DNA of 64,000 nucleotides from JAAYXE01 sp964391195 (GCA_964391195.1 CAYMLG010000007.1:1-64000); one strand, 5' to 3'; shown: positions 40,641-49,080, numbered from the stretch's first letter. The notes: a model not told the origin generated them from the letters alone. A program made the numbers and translations.

Positions 40641-42452
40641 TTACATCACCTCCGGCGCGGCGATATCCAGCAGGCGTAAAGCGTTGGCTATGGTCTGCCG
40701 GGCGGCGGACACCAGGCGTAGGCGGCTGTGCTTCAGGGATTCGGACGAAGCCTGGAGCACGGGCACTGCGTGGTAGAAACTGTGAAATGCGTTGGCCAGA
40801 TCGTAGGCATAGGTGGCGATGATCAGCGGGCGGTACTCCTGGGCCGCCATCTGCACAGTCTGGGGGAAGCGAGAGATCAGGTCGATCAGGTTGATTTCGT
40901 GCGGGGTGAGCTCATCGCTGAAGCTGGCTTGGGCCGGCAGGTCGCCCTGGAATTTACGGAGAATGCTGCTGGCGCGTACATGCGCGTTTTGGATGTAAGG
41001 ACCGGTGCGGCCGTCGAAGTTCAGGGCCGAGTCCATGTCGAAAACGATGTCTTTGTTGTTGTCCACCGAGAGCATGGCGTAGGTGAGGGCGCCGAGCCCC
41101 ACCTGCCAGGCCACAGTCTGGCGCAGATCTTCCGGCAGATCGGGGTTTTTCTCGGCGATCTCGGCCAGAACCCGGCGCACGGCTTCATCGGCCACGTCTT
41201 TGAACAATACCAAACGCCCGCGGCGAGCCGACATGGCGCCCTCCGGCAGGCTGACGAAGCCGTAACCGAGGTGATAGGCCTTTTCGGCCTGTTTGAAGCC
41301 CCACAATTCGAGGATTTTGAAGGTTTGCTGCAGGTGCAGGCTCTGGCGCACGTCGACGACGTAAATCGAGCGATCGACTTTGTACTCTTCGAACTTGACC
41401 TTTGCCAGGGCCAGGTCTTTGGTCAGGTAAAGGGTCGTCCCATCGCTGCGGAGGATGACATTGGTGCGGTACTTTTCCTTTTTCAGGCCGAGTTTTTCGT
41501 CGATTTTGACGATCACCGGCCCCTCGGGGCGCTCGTCATCGGCAATTCCGAGCTGGATGAGTTCCTCGACAATCTGCTTGGCAGGCTCGTCCACCTCACT
41601 CTCGTAGAACCAGACATCGATATGGATGTCCAGCAGTTCGAGGATTGCCTCCAGCTCATCCAGGCTCCACTGGCGGGTGCGGTACCAGAGTTCGCGTATC
41701 TCCGGATCGCCGGCATCCCAACGGCGGTAAATTTCACGCCGCTCGGCTTCGTAGGCCTCGCGCCGGACTTTTTCCTCCGGGGTCTCATCCTCTTTGGGTT
41801 CGAGCAGTTTAGTGGCCTCAACGTAAAGTTTGAGCAGCCACTGGCCGCGCTCGTGCACCCCTTCCGGTTCCTGCCCCTGGTAAAACTTTTGATACATCCA
41901 GACGACGGTAATCACCCCCAGGCCGATGTCTCCGGGGTAGGAGGCGCGAATCGTATCGAATCCGGCGAACTCAACCAGGCGGGAGAGAACTTCGCCCAGG
42001 ATGGCGTTGCGGAAATGGCCGATGTGGAATGAATGGTGGGTGTTCGGTTGAGCGTACTCGACCATCACACGCTCGCCTTTGGGCTTCCCGCGGCCGAAGT
42101 CCGGACCGGCTTCGAGGACGGTGTCAACCACCCGGCGGGCGAACTCGGCCGGGGAGAAATACAGGTTGAGGTAGCCTTTGACGGGCTCGAGGCGGGTGAA
42201 ACCCTCCGGCTGGCCGATAAACTCGGCGACGGCGGAGGCGATCTCTTGCGCCCGCTGGGGGACGGGGACACGCCGGGCCTCCGGGTTAGTCCGCGCCTCA
42301 AGGGCGGCAAGTTGGAAGAACGAGGTCGAGATCCCCCATTGACCGGCAAAAGGGATGGGGGTCCATTGGATAGTGCCAGGTTCTGGCAGGCCGGCCTGGC
42401 GGCAGTAGGCGCGTATCTGGGCTTCTACGGCCTGTTGTTCGGCGTTGAACAT
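40641..42452 (-). CDS. argS: Arginyl-tRNA synthetase
   Basis: This class I aminoacyl-tRNA synthetase of 603 residues charges tRNA-Arg. The ATG at 42452 (MFNAEQQAVEAQIRAY) has AGGTGG six bases upstream; the longer frame to 42584 lacks family sequence. The nucleotide-binding motif HIGH is near residue 145 in NTHHSFHIGHFRN. The KMSKS position reads MSARRG after EGA, a common ArgS variant. The C-terminal anticodon-binding DALR domain ends with the family's characteristic VLxxALxLLxIxxPxxM pattern. It lies alone between the CpgS-like gene and rpsT. Confidence 0.96.
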   Translation of the reverse strand: MFNAEQQAVEAQIRAYCRQAGLPEPGTIQWTPIPFAGQWGISTSFFQLAALEARTNPEARRVPVPQRAQEIASAVAEFIGQPEGFTRLEPVKGYLNLYFSPAEFARRVVDTVLEAGPDFGRGKPKGERVMVEYAQPNTHHSFHIGHFRNAILGEVLSRLVEFAGFDTIRASYPGDIGLGVITVVWMYQKFYQGQEPEGVHERGQWLLKLYVEATKLLEPKEDETPEEKVRREAYEAERREIYRRWDAGDPEIRELWYRTRQWSLDELEAILELLDIHIDVWFYESEVDEPAKQIVEELIQLGIADDERPEGPVIVKIDEKLGLKKEKYRTNVILRSDGTTLYLTKDLALAKVKFEEYKVDRSIYVVDVRQSLHLQQTFKILELWGFKQAEKAYHLGYGFVSLPEGAMSARRGRLVLFKDVADEAVRRVLAEIAEKNPDLPEDLRQTVAWQVGLGALTYAMLSVDNNKDIVFDMDSALNFDGRTGPYIQNAHVRASSILRKFQGDLPAQASFSDELTPHEINLIDLISRFPQTVQMAAQEYRPLIIATYAYDLANAFHSFYHAVPVLQASSESLKHSRLRLVSAARQTIANALRLLDIAAPEVM

Positions 42453-42622
42453 AGTTTTCCACCTGAGACAAAGATGGGGAAGCCGCGAGACTGTCCCCAT
42501 TTTAGATATTTGACCGGTCGACGAGTCGGTGATGATTATAACATGGGCGGACTTTGCGAAAACGGCTGGTGAGGACCTACCCATGCCTTCTCCAAGTTGT
42601 AAGCCAGGCTTTTAACGATAAG

Positions 42623-42688
42623 AGGTTGGGATGGGTGGCCTATGCAGGGGGTGGGCTATGCAGCCCACCCGTGCTCATCCCAACCTCC
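42623..42688. repeat. Nested hairpin element
   Basis: The outer arms GAGGTTGGGATG (42623-42634) and CATCCCAACCTC (42677-42688) enclose a perfect inner hairpin GGGTGGGCT - ATGC - AGCCCACCC (42650-42671). The block ggtggcctatgcag at 42636 is echoed by ggtgggctatgcag at 42651. This resembles a REP-like or processed structural element and is not a simple terminator. Confidence 0.5.
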
Positions 42689-42745
42689 ATTCTCGAGGGA
42701 GCCATGAGGGCCTACCCGCCAGGGACGTGTATCGGCATCTAGCAA

Positions 42746-42799
42746 CAAAAACCGGGCGTAAAGCGTCTGGTAGAGGGGGCCAAACGCTTTACGCCCGGT
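42746..42799 (-). terminator. Intrinsic terminator of rpsT
   Basis: A perfect 16-bp stem (42751-42766 with 42784-42799) is followed on the minus strand by TTTTTG. It lies 27 bases past the rpsT stop and is the cleanest intrinsic terminator in the window. Confidence 0.85.
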
Positions 42800-42825
42800 T
42801 GGGTGTCAGCGGATCAAGAGAAAGG

Positions 42826-43101
42826 CTAGTCGGCTGTGTTTTCCAGCGCGGCCAGGCGTTTCATCAAGCGGCTCTTCCGGCGGGCGGCGTTGTTCGGGTG
42901 AATGACGCCTTTCCCGGCAGCCCGATCCAGGGCGCTGATGGCCTGGATGGTCGCCGCACGCGCATCCTGAACCTCGCCGCTTTCGATCGCAACGCGAGCT
43001 TTTTTCAGGAAAGTGCGGGCCCGACCGGCATGATAGCGGTTGCGCAGGCGGCGTTTCTCATTCTGCCGGTTGCGCTTGATTTGAGACTTAATGTTTGCCA
43101 A
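42826..43101 (-). CDS. rpsT: 30S ribosomal protein S20
   Basis: This 91-residue basic protein of the small ribosomal subunit binds 16S rRNA early in assembly. The start is TTG at 43101 (read as Met-Ala-Asn-Ile-Lys-Ser), preceded by GGAGGG at eight bases; no ATG is available at this conserved N terminus. The sequence IKSQIKRNRQNEKRRLRNR, the KTFLKKAR-like segment and GVIHPNNAARRKSRL are classic S20. In many bacteria the gene has a weak start to allow autoregulation, and the TTG fits that. Confidence 0.95.
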   Translation of the reverse strand: MANIKSQIKRNRQNEKRRLRNRYHAGRARTFLKKARVAIESGEVQDARAATIQAISALDRAAGKGVIHPNNAARRKSRLMKRLAALENTAD

Positions 43102-43276
43102 AGCAAATCCCTCCAAAATACAAAAACCAGACTTGAAATCCAACAACAGGCGAAGAGAGAACCCCTTACGGGGCGCTCTTGGGTGGCGGCAAATCATTTT
43201 ACATGAGGGGGGTGAATTTGTCCAGGGGAAAGATGGATTTTTATGCGCAGGCACATCTTGTCAGAAAAGAAATATT

Positions 43277-43324
43277 ATTTTAGGGGTGCGTGAAGGCCGT
43301 ACAGCCTTCACGCACCCCTAAAAT
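43277..43324. repeat. Perfect 21-bp hairpin
   Basis: Arms 43277-43297 and 43304-43324 are exactly complementary with a 6-base loop, cgtaca. The arms start with ATTTTAGGGG and end symmetrically, so the element is strand-neutral. It lies upstream of both divergent genes, where a terminator is not needed, which makes it similar to the hairpin at 3781-3834. Confidence 0.6.
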
Positions 43325-43410
43325 CACTACTGAAAACACTTTGCTTGAACACGTTGTTGATTGACGGCGGTGTTATGAGTAGATGAGTTTTCGTATAGCC
43401 GAACGAAGGA

Positions 43411-43439
43411 TTGACTTACGCCCCTTGTTGTAGTATCAT
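43411..43439 (+). promoter_or_regulatory. Promoter of rnpB
   Basis: TTGACT (43411-43416), a 17-base spacer and TATCAT (43434-43439) lie seven bases upstream of the predicted mature 5' end of RNase P RNA. Confidence 0.75.
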
Positions 43440-43445
43440 ATATTG

Positions 43446-43900
43446 CCCAGGTTGGTCGGGCGATCGCGGGCGCTGCGTGTCCTGTAGCACAGAAGGCGCG
43501 GCGCTCGAGGAAAGTCCGCACTCCATAGAGCATGGCGCCGGGGAAAATCCCGGGGTGGGGAAACCTGCCGGATCGGGCCACAGAAACATACCGCCGGGTA
43601 AAGCCGGTAAGGGTGAAAAGGTGGTGTAAGAGACCACCGGCGCGCGGAGTAATCCGCGTGGCCAGGCAACCGCCGCCAGGAGCAAGGCCAAGCAGGGACG
43701 GGTGGATGCCCTTGCGCGTTCCAATTTGTGAGCGGGTCAAGCAACGAGGCATCCTGGAGGGCTGCTCGCTCTCTTCTCGCAAGAGGACCGTTCCGGGTAG
43801 GCTGCATGAGCCGTGTGGAGACGCACGGACCAGAGAGATGATCGCCGGGCAGCAGCTTCCAACTGCTGCTTACAGAATGCGGCTTATAGACCGGCCTGGG
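43446..43900 (+). ncRNA. rnpB: RNase P RNA, class A
   Basis: This is the catalytic RNA that matures tRNA 5' ends. The 5' strand of P1 (cccaggttggtc) pairs with the 3' end (gaccggcctggg). The universally conserved GAGGAAAGTCC near 43507 (CR-I), the CACAGAAACATACCGCC block near 43578 (CR-II/III) and ACAGAATGCGGCTTATAGACC near 43872 (CR-IV/V) are present. Overall length of about 455 bases and the order of elements fit a bacterial type A RNA. It has its own promoter and an intrinsic terminator. Confidence 0.95.
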
Positions 43901-43912
43901 AATGGAAATCAA

Positions 43913-43946
43913 GTGGGCGTCTACATGGAACGCCCACGATTTTTTT
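43913..43946 (+). terminator. Intrinsic terminator of rnpB
   Basis: GTGGGCGT (43913-43920) pairs with ACGCCCAC (43930-43937) and is followed by GATTTTTTT. It lies 12 bases after the mature RNA end. Confidence 0.9.
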
Positions 43947-44093
43947 AAACCAACATAGGCTGGCACAAATATCTCCACCTCACAACCATCTTGCTCACCA
44001 GCCTTTGAAAAACCTGTAAAACCGGGTATAACTAATCGGAACTGGTCTTTCGCATCCGCACGCAGGCACAACTTGCCAGCAGCATAAATTTTT

Positions 44094-44137
44094 GTTGAGT
44101 GGACGGTGGAGCCGCCCAACTTCACCGCCCACTCAAC
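44094..44137. terminator. Hairpin upstream of the membrane sensor kinase
   Basis: The 15-base arms gttgagtggacggtg (44094-44108) and caccgcccactcaac (44123-44137) pair with one mismatch. On the minus strand no gene ends here, so it probably acts as a second stop for rnpB read-through or shapes the leader of the kinase mRNA. Confidence 0.45.
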
Positions 44138-44183
44138 GAATACTACTTACAGGTTGCCTGCACACTGCTCATCCGCTTCATTT

Positions 44184-45953
44184 ATGGATACGATTACGAT
44201 CTCAAACCGGTATACGGCCATCCTGCGGCTGATAATCGTTTTCATCGGGCTGTATGCGCTCAGCCGGGTGAATTATCTGCTATTTCACGCTCTGGCTGAG
44301 ATGTTCAGCGTCCTGGTCGCCGGGACGATTTTTGCCCTGGCCTGGAACGCCCGCCGGTTTTTGAGCAATGGGTTCCTGCTGTTCATCGGGATCGCGTATG
44401 CCTTCATCGGGGGGATCGATCTCATTCACACCCTGGCTTACCAGGGGATGGGTGTGTTCGAGAACGGTGGCGCCAATCTCCCCACCCAATTGTGGATCGC
44501 CGCCCGCTATCTGCAGGCCATCTCTTTCCTGTTCGCCTTTGTTTATCTGCGCCGGCCCTTGCGCCCGGAGTGGGTGTTTGTGCTGTACAGTGCGATACTG
44601 GGGCTGATCTTCCTCAGCATTTTTAGCTGGCAGATCTTCCCCACCGCATATATCGAAGGATCCGGGCTGACCAACTTTAAAATCGCCAGTGAGTACATCA
44701 TTTCGCTTCTGCTGGCGGCCTCTCTGGGGTTGTTGTGGCTCAACCGGAGCGAATTCGCTCCCCGGGTGTTGAGGATGATCGCTGTTTCGCTGGGGTTGAG
44801 CATCTTGACCGAGCTGACATTCACCGCCTATATGGGGGTGTTCGATTTCGCTAACCTGCTCGGCCATCTGCTAAAGATCGCCGCTTACTACATGATCTTC
44901 CGGGCGATTGTGGTGACCGGATTTGTCGATCCATTCAACTTGATGTTCCGCAGCCTCAAAACCCGAGAAGCAGACTTGCGCCGGGCGCACGACGAGTTGG
45001 AACTGAGGGTGCAGGAGCGGACGGCCGAGGTGATTGCAGCTAATCTGGCCCTATCGGCGGAGATCGAAGAACACCGCCAGACGGAGACTGAACTGCAGGA
45101 GTACAAAGAGCGCCTGGAAGAGTTGGTCGAGGAACGCACCCAGGAACTGCAGCGAGAGGTGAGCGAACGGAAGCGGGTGGAGGCCGAAGCACAGCTTTAT
45201 GCCCGCCGCCTGGAACGCAGCAACCGGGATCTGGAAGACTTCGCCTTCATCGCCTCGCACGATTTGCAAGAACCGCTGCGGAAAATCATTGCCTTTGGCG
45301 ATCGTCTTGCCAGGTCTGAGCTTTTCCAGGGCAATGAGGTAGAGCGTGATTATGTGGAGCGTATGCAGTCTGCCGCCTACAGGATGCGGGTACTGCTGAA
45401 CGACTTACTCCTCTATTCACGCGTCTCCACCCAGCAGCAGGCGTTCTTACCGGTGGACCTGTCTGAAATCCTGGCCGGAGTGGTGCAAGACCTCGAAATC
45501 AGCCTGGACCAGACTCAGGGGAAAGTCGTCCTGGATGACCTGCCTGAATTGGAGGCGGATCCCGTGCAGATGCGCCAATTGTTCCAAAACCTGATCGGAA
45601 ACGCGATCAAGTATCACCGCGAAGGCGTGCAGCCGGTTGTCAAGGTGCATGGGCAAGTGGTGCAAGACCAGGAGACCGGCGAAGAAGTATTGAATATCTT
45701 TGTAGAGGATAATGGCATCGGTTTCGAAGAACAGCATGCGGAGAAGATCTTCCAGCCCTTCCAACGCCTGGTAGGCAGAAGCCAGTATGATGGCAGCGGG
45801 ATGGGCCTGACCATTTGCCGCAAGATTGTAGAAAGACACGAGGGTGAGATCACGGCGGTCAGCACGCCCGGGAAAGGCTCTACATTCATCGTGAAACTCC
45901 CCCTGCGGCAGACGCCGAGTATGAGCAAACTGGATTTGCCTAACCCGGGTTGA
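44184..45953 (+). CDS. Membrane histidine kinase with N-terminal MASE3-like sensor
   Basis: This protein of about 589 residues starts at the ATG at 44184; the longer frame from 44106 begins inside a hairpin. Seven to eight membrane segments in the first 240 residues resemble the MASE3 sensory domain (GGIDLIHTLAYQGMGVF and WIAARYLQAISFL are typical). Two long coiled coils (about 255-330), a HisKA domain with IASHDLQEPLRKI (His near residue 357) and a HATPase with NLIGNAIKYH, DNGIGF and SGMGLTICRKI follow. The layout resembles light- or redox-responsive kinases that signal to Rcp1-like regulators. No regulator gene is adjacent, but two such regulators occur at 24903 and 26971. Confidence 0.88.
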   Translation: MDTITISNRYTAILRLIIVFIGLYALSRVNYLLFHALAEMFSVLVAGTIFALAWNARRFLSNGFLLFIGIAYAFIGGIDLIHTLAYQGMGVFENGGANLPTQLWIAARYLQAISFLFAFVYLRRPLRPEWVFVLYSAILGLIFLSIFSWQIFPTAYIEGSGLTNFKIASEYIISLLLAASLGLLWLNRSEFAPRVLRMIAVSLGLSILTELTFTAYMGVFDFANLLGHLLKIAAYYMIFRAIVVTGFVDPFNLMFRSLKTREADLRRAHDELELRVQERTAEVIAANLALSAEIEEHRQTETELQEYKERLEELVEERTQELQREVSERKRVEAEAQLYARRLERSNRDLEDFAFIASHDLQEPLRKIIAFGDRLARSELFQGNEVERDYVERMQSAAYRMRVLLNDLLLYSRVSTQQQAFLPVDLSEILAGVVQDLEISLDQTQGKVVLDDLPELEADPVQMRQLFQNLIGNAIKYHREGVQPVVKVHGQVVQDQETGEEVLNIFVEDNGIGFEEQHAEKIFQPFQRLVGRSQYDGSGMGLTICRKIVERHEGEITAVSTPGKGSTFIVKLPLRQTPSMSKLDLPNPG

Positions 45954-45999
45954 CCGATACCGGAAGGCGGGTAAACGAACAGTCGGGAAGGATAAGGAT

Positions 46000-47676
46000 A
46001 TGAGCGAACAACAGGTGATCTTTTCGATGGTCCGGGTGGGTCGGGTGTTCCCACCAACCAACAAGCAGGTGCTGAGGGATATTTCCCTTGGCTTCTATTA
46101 CGGAGCCAAGATCGGGGTGTTAGGGCTGAACGGGGCCGGGAAAACCACACTGTTGAAAATCATCGCCGGTAAAGATGATGGCTATACCGGAGAGGTGGTC
46201 TTTTCACCGGGTTATTCGGTTGGGATGCTGGAGCAGGAGCCTGAGCTAGACGCCGGAAAAACAGTGCGCCAGGTGGTCGAAGAAGCGGTGCAGCCGGTGG
46301 TCGATGCGCTGCGGCAGTTCGACGAGGTGAGCGCACGTTTCGCCGAGCCTGATGCCGATTTCGACGCCTTGATCGAGGAGCAGGGACGTCTGCAGGATTA
46401 CCTGGATAAGCACGATGCCTGGACTCTGGACAGCCGACTGGAACTGGCGATGGAAGCCCTGCGCTGCCCGCCGGGTGATACGCCGGTGTCCGTGCTCTCC
46501 GGAGGGGAGCGCCGCCGGGTAGCCCTGACCCGCCTGCTGCTCACCGAGCCGGATATCCTGCTGCTGGACGAGCCGACCAATCACCTGGACGCCGAATCCG
46601 TCGCCTGGCTGGAGCGCCACCTGAAGCAGTACCGGGGCACGGTAATCGCTGTCACTCACGATCGCTACTTCCTTGACAACGTCGCCGGGTGGATTTTGGA
46701 GCTGGATCGCGGCTTCGGAATCCCCTGGAAGGGCAACTACTCAAGTTGGCTGGAGCAAAAACAGGAACGATTGAGGCGCGAAGAGAAGGCGGAGAGCAAA
46801 CGTATCCAAACCCTGGAGCGAGAGTTGGAATGGATTCGCATGTCGCCTAAAGCCCGGCAGGCGAAGGGAAAGGCGCGCTATACCGCCTATGAAAACTTGC
46901 TGAACCAGGAATCCGAGAAGCGCCGGGAAGACCTGGAGATCTATATTCCGCCCGGCCCGCGCCTCGGTAAGCGTGTGATCGAGCTCCGAGATGTGTCGAA
47001 GGGCTATGGCGACCGCCTTCTGATCGACCGGCTCACTCTGGACATACCCCCCGGCAGCATCGTGGGGGTGATCGGCCCAAATGGGGCCGGGAAGACCACG
47101 CTGCTGCGTATGATCACCGGTCAAGAAAAACCGGATTCCGGAGAAGTGTTGATCGGTGAGACGGTCAAACTGGCCTATGTCGATCAATCCCGACAAACTC
47201 TTGATCCGGAAAAGACAGTGTGGGAGGAGATCAGCGGCGGAGAGGAGCAGCTCGAACTGGGCGGGCGGAAACGCAGCAGCCGGGCTTACGTGGCTTCTTT
47301 CAACTTCTTGAGCGGCGACCAACAGAAGCGGGTGGGGGTGCTCTCCGGCGGCGAGCGCAACCGCATCCACCTGGCAAAGGTGTTGAAGAGCGAGGCAAAT
47401 GTCATCTTGCTGGATGAGCCGACCAACGACCTGGATGTGAACACCCTGCGAGCCCTGGAAGAAGCGTTGGAGAATTTCGCCGGCTGTGCCATCGTCGTCT
47501 CCCACGATCGCTGGTTCCTCGATCGGGTGGCGACGCACATCCTGGCCTTCGAGGGTGATTCACAGGTGCGCTGGTTCATTGGGAATTGGTCGGAGTACGA
47601 AGCCGACCTGAAACAGAGGCTGGGCAAGGACGCCGAGACGCCCCACCGGATCAAATATCGCAGTTTGACCCGCTAA
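46000..47676 (+). CDS. ettA: ABC-F translational throttle ATPase EttA
   Basis: This 558-residue ABC-F protein has two ATPase cassettes and no membrane domain. Walker A motifs are GLNGAGKTT near residue 42 and GPNGAGKTT near 358; signature motifs LSGGERRRV near 166 and LSGGERNRI near 447; Walker B LLLDEPTNHLD and LLDEPTNDLD. The arm and linker segment between the cassettes (RMSPKARQAKGKARYTAYENLL) is characteristic of EttA, which binds the ribosomal E site and tunes the first elongation steps according to ATP/ADP. It lies 46 bases after the membrane kinase gene and ends before a hairpin terminator. Confidence 0.93.
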   Translation: MSEQQVIFSMVRVGRVFPPTNKQVLRDISLGFYYGAKIGVLGLNGAGKTTLLKIIAGKDDGYTGEVVFSPGYSVGMLEQEPELDAGKTVRQVVEEAVQPVVDALRQFDEVSARFAEPDADFDALIEEQGRLQDYLDKHDAWTLDSRLELAMEALRCPPGDTPVSVLSGGERRRVALTRLLLTEPDILLLDEPTNHLDAESVAWLERHLKQYRGTVIAVTHDRYFLDNVAGWILELDRGFGIPWKGNYSSWLEQKQERLRREEKAESKRIQTLERELEWIRMSPKARQAKGKARYTAYENLLNQESEKRREDLEIYIPPGPRLGKRVIELRDVSKGYGDRLLIDRLTLDIPPGSIVGVIGPNGAGKTTLLRMITGQEKPDSGEVLIGETVKLAYVDQSRQTLDPEKTVWEEISGGEEQLELGGRKRSSRAYVASFNFLSGDQQKRVGVLSGGERNRIHLAKVLKSEANVILLDEPTNDLDVNTLRALEEALENFAGCAIVVSHDRWFLDRVATHILAFEGDSQVRWFIGNWSEYEADLKQRLGKDAETPHRIKYRSLTR

Positions 47677-47717
47677 CCTGCCACAACCAGGTCGCGTAAA
47701 GCTTGCATATTCCGTCT

Positions 47718-47758
47718 TCGTGTGGTTCGGTTGAAAAAAACGCAGCCGAACCACACGA
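47718..47758 (+). terminator. Hairpin terminator downstream of ettA
   Basis: Arms 47718-47732 and 47744-47758 (tcgtgtggttcggtt against agccgaaccacacga) pair over 15 bases with one wobble. The loop contains a run of seven A. It lies 42 bases past the ettA stop. Confidence 0.6.
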
Positions 47759-47839
47759 GCACGGCGATTGTATATGGATATAGGGCGGATCAAAAGTCAA
47801 CCAATCCAATAGAGGCAAATTAAGATTCGATAACGCACA

Positions 47840-48556
47840 ATGGAAACTCCATTGACTTCAACTGTGGGGACAACGCGGTCTGAATTTTGGGCCGGAGTAC
47901 GGGCGGAACTGCCCATCCTGGTTGGTGTGATCCCATTCGGGATGATTTATGGCGTCCTGGCGCTGGATGCTGGGCTTCCTGTGCCGGCGGCGCAGGGCAT
48001 GTCGGCGATTGTGTTTGCAGGATCGGCCCAATTCATCATGGCGCAGTTGATCCATGGCGGTGCGCCGGGCCTGGTTATCGTGCTCACCGCAGCAATCGTC
48101 AATCTGCGCCACGCGCTCTACAGCGCCTCTGTCGCCCCATTTGTGCAGAGTCTGCCCGGCAGGTGGAAGTGGCTCCTGGCTTACCTGCTGACCGACGAGG
48201 CCTATGCGGTGACCATCACCCATTACGAAGAGCCCAACGGAAGCAGGCCAGAGGCGCCAAAGCACTGGTTTTTTCTGGGAGCCGGCCTGGCGCTGTGGAC
48301 TACCTGGCAGCTCAGCACGGCGGTCGGCATTTTCCTGGGCGCGCAGATCCCTCCCGGGTGGTCCCTGGATTTTACCCTGGCGCTCACTTTCATCGCTCTG
48401 GTTTTCCCCACATTGAAAGACCGGGCGGCGGTTGCCGCGGCTGTGAGCGCCGGAATCATGGCCGTCCTGCTGGCAGATTTACCCCTCAGGCTGGGGTTAG
48501 TGGCCGCCTCGCTGACCGGCATCCTGGTGGGGCTCGTTGCGGAGGGGCGAAAATGA
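47840..48556 (+). CDS. azlC: Branched-chain amino-acid exporter large subunit AzlC
   Basis: This 238-residue inner-membrane protein of the AzlC/YgaZ family, the large subunit of a branched-chain amino-acid exporter, has about seven membrane segments. Family motifs include GVIPFGMIYGVLA near residue 32, GSAQFIMAQLI near 62 and NLRHALYSASVAPF near 85. Its TGA overlaps the ATG of the small-subunit gene (ATGA), which indicates translational coupling. No regulator is adjacent. The leader of 160 bases carries no recognised riboswitch. Confidence 0.93.
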   Translation: METPLTSTVGTTRSEFWAGVRAELPILVGVIPFGMIYGVLALDAGLPVPAAQGMSAIVFAGSAQFIMAQLIHGGAPGLVIVLTAAIVNLRHALYSASVAPFVQSLPGRWKWLLAYLLTDEAYAVTITHYEEPNGSRPEAPKHWFFLGAGLALWTTWQLSTAVGIFLGAQIPPGWSLDFTLALTFIALVFPTLKDRAAVAAAVSAGIMAVLLADLPLRLGLVAASLTGILVGLVAEGRK

Positions 48557-48873
48557 ATGTATGGTTGATTATGCTGCTGGCCGGCCTGTGCACCTACGCT
48601 ATCCGCCTGTCCTTTATTCTCCTTTTTGGGCGCATGGAGGTCCCAGATGGCCTGCGGCGCGCCCTGCGGCTGGTGCCTCCCGCGGTGCTCTCGGCGATTA
48701 TCCTCCCTGAAACCCTGCTGCGGGATGGTGAAGTGGACTTCTCGCTGGGGAACCCCCGGTGGCTGGCGGGTTTGCTGGCTGCCCTGACCGCCTGGCGCAC
48801 GCGCAGCGTCGTGCTCACCATTCTCGTGGGGATGGTAGCCCTGTGGATCCTGGAAAATTTCTTGCACCTGTAA
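48553..48873 (+). CDS. azlD: Branched-chain amino-acid exporter small subunit AzlD
   Basis: This 106-residue membrane protein of the AzlD/YgaH family starts at the ATG overlapping the azlC stop. Four hydrophobic segments and the motifs LCTYAIRLSFIL near residue 12 and LRRALRLVPPAVLSAIILPETLL near 33 identify it. With AzlC it forms the exporter. Promoter copy C follows 7 bases after the stop. Confidence 0.92.
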   Translation: MNVWLIMLLAGLCTYAIRLSFILLFGRMEVPDGLRRALRLVPPAVLSAIILPETLLRDGEVDFSLGNPRWLAGLLAALTAWRTRSVVLTILVGMVALWILENFLHL

Positions 48874-48879
48874 ACGAGA

Positions 48880-48950
48880 AAGGTAGGGAAAACCCTACCT
48901 TAAGGGGCGGGTAATCCCTGATTGTGATCCGCTGGGATGGGGGGTATATT
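48880..48950 (+). promoter_or_regulatory. Promoter of shared architecture, copy C
   Basis: A perfect dyad with 9-bp arms, AAGGTAGGG - AAAA - CCCTACCTT (48880-48901), is followed by a second half-site AATCCCTGA (48913-48921). TTGTGA (48922-48927), a 17-base spacer and TATATT (48945-48950) follow. Layout and spacing match copies A and B. Confidence 0.7.
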
Positions 48951-48956
48951 TATGAG

Positions 48957-49080
48957 CGGACAGGGACAACCGGAGGGGGACTCCGATAAAGGTTGATAGG
49001 GGTTGTACGGGGGACAGACAAAAGAAAAATTGCTGTAGGTTCGCAGCGCTACCAGGGTGGATAAGCTGCGAACCTATTCC
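48957..49080 (+). ncRNA. Candidate small RNA driven by promoter copy C
   Basis: The transcript predicted to start near 48957 would run about 120 bases to a hairpin with 11-bp arms (taggttcgcag 49036-49046 and ctgcgaaccta 49066-49076), followed by TTCCATTT. A small CGGAG-GGGGA-CTCCG hairpin lies near its 5' end. The only ORF, of 14 codons at 48952, starts before the predicted transcript start, so coding is unlikely. The tail is a weak terminator, so read-through into the acetyltransferase gene is possible. Confidence 0.45.

Larger units (their letters stand above)
42453..42825. other. Intergenic region between rpsT and argS
   Basis: No gene is seen. It holds the rpsT terminator (42746-42799) and a nested hairpin (42623-42688), with about 170 bases of argS leader. 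I see no T-box or other amino-acid-responsive riboswitch. Confidence 0.5.
43102..43445. other. Intergenic region between rpsT and rnpB
   Basis: This divergent region contains the rpsT promoter area on the minus strand, the perfect 21-bp hairpin at 43277-43324, and the rnpB promoter at 43411-43439. No gene is visible. Confidence 0.5.

Noticed and set aside
42453..42620. T-box or arginine riboswitch upstream of argS
   Set aside because: No T-box sequence (UGGN motif with antiterminator) or specifier loop is recognisable in the leader.
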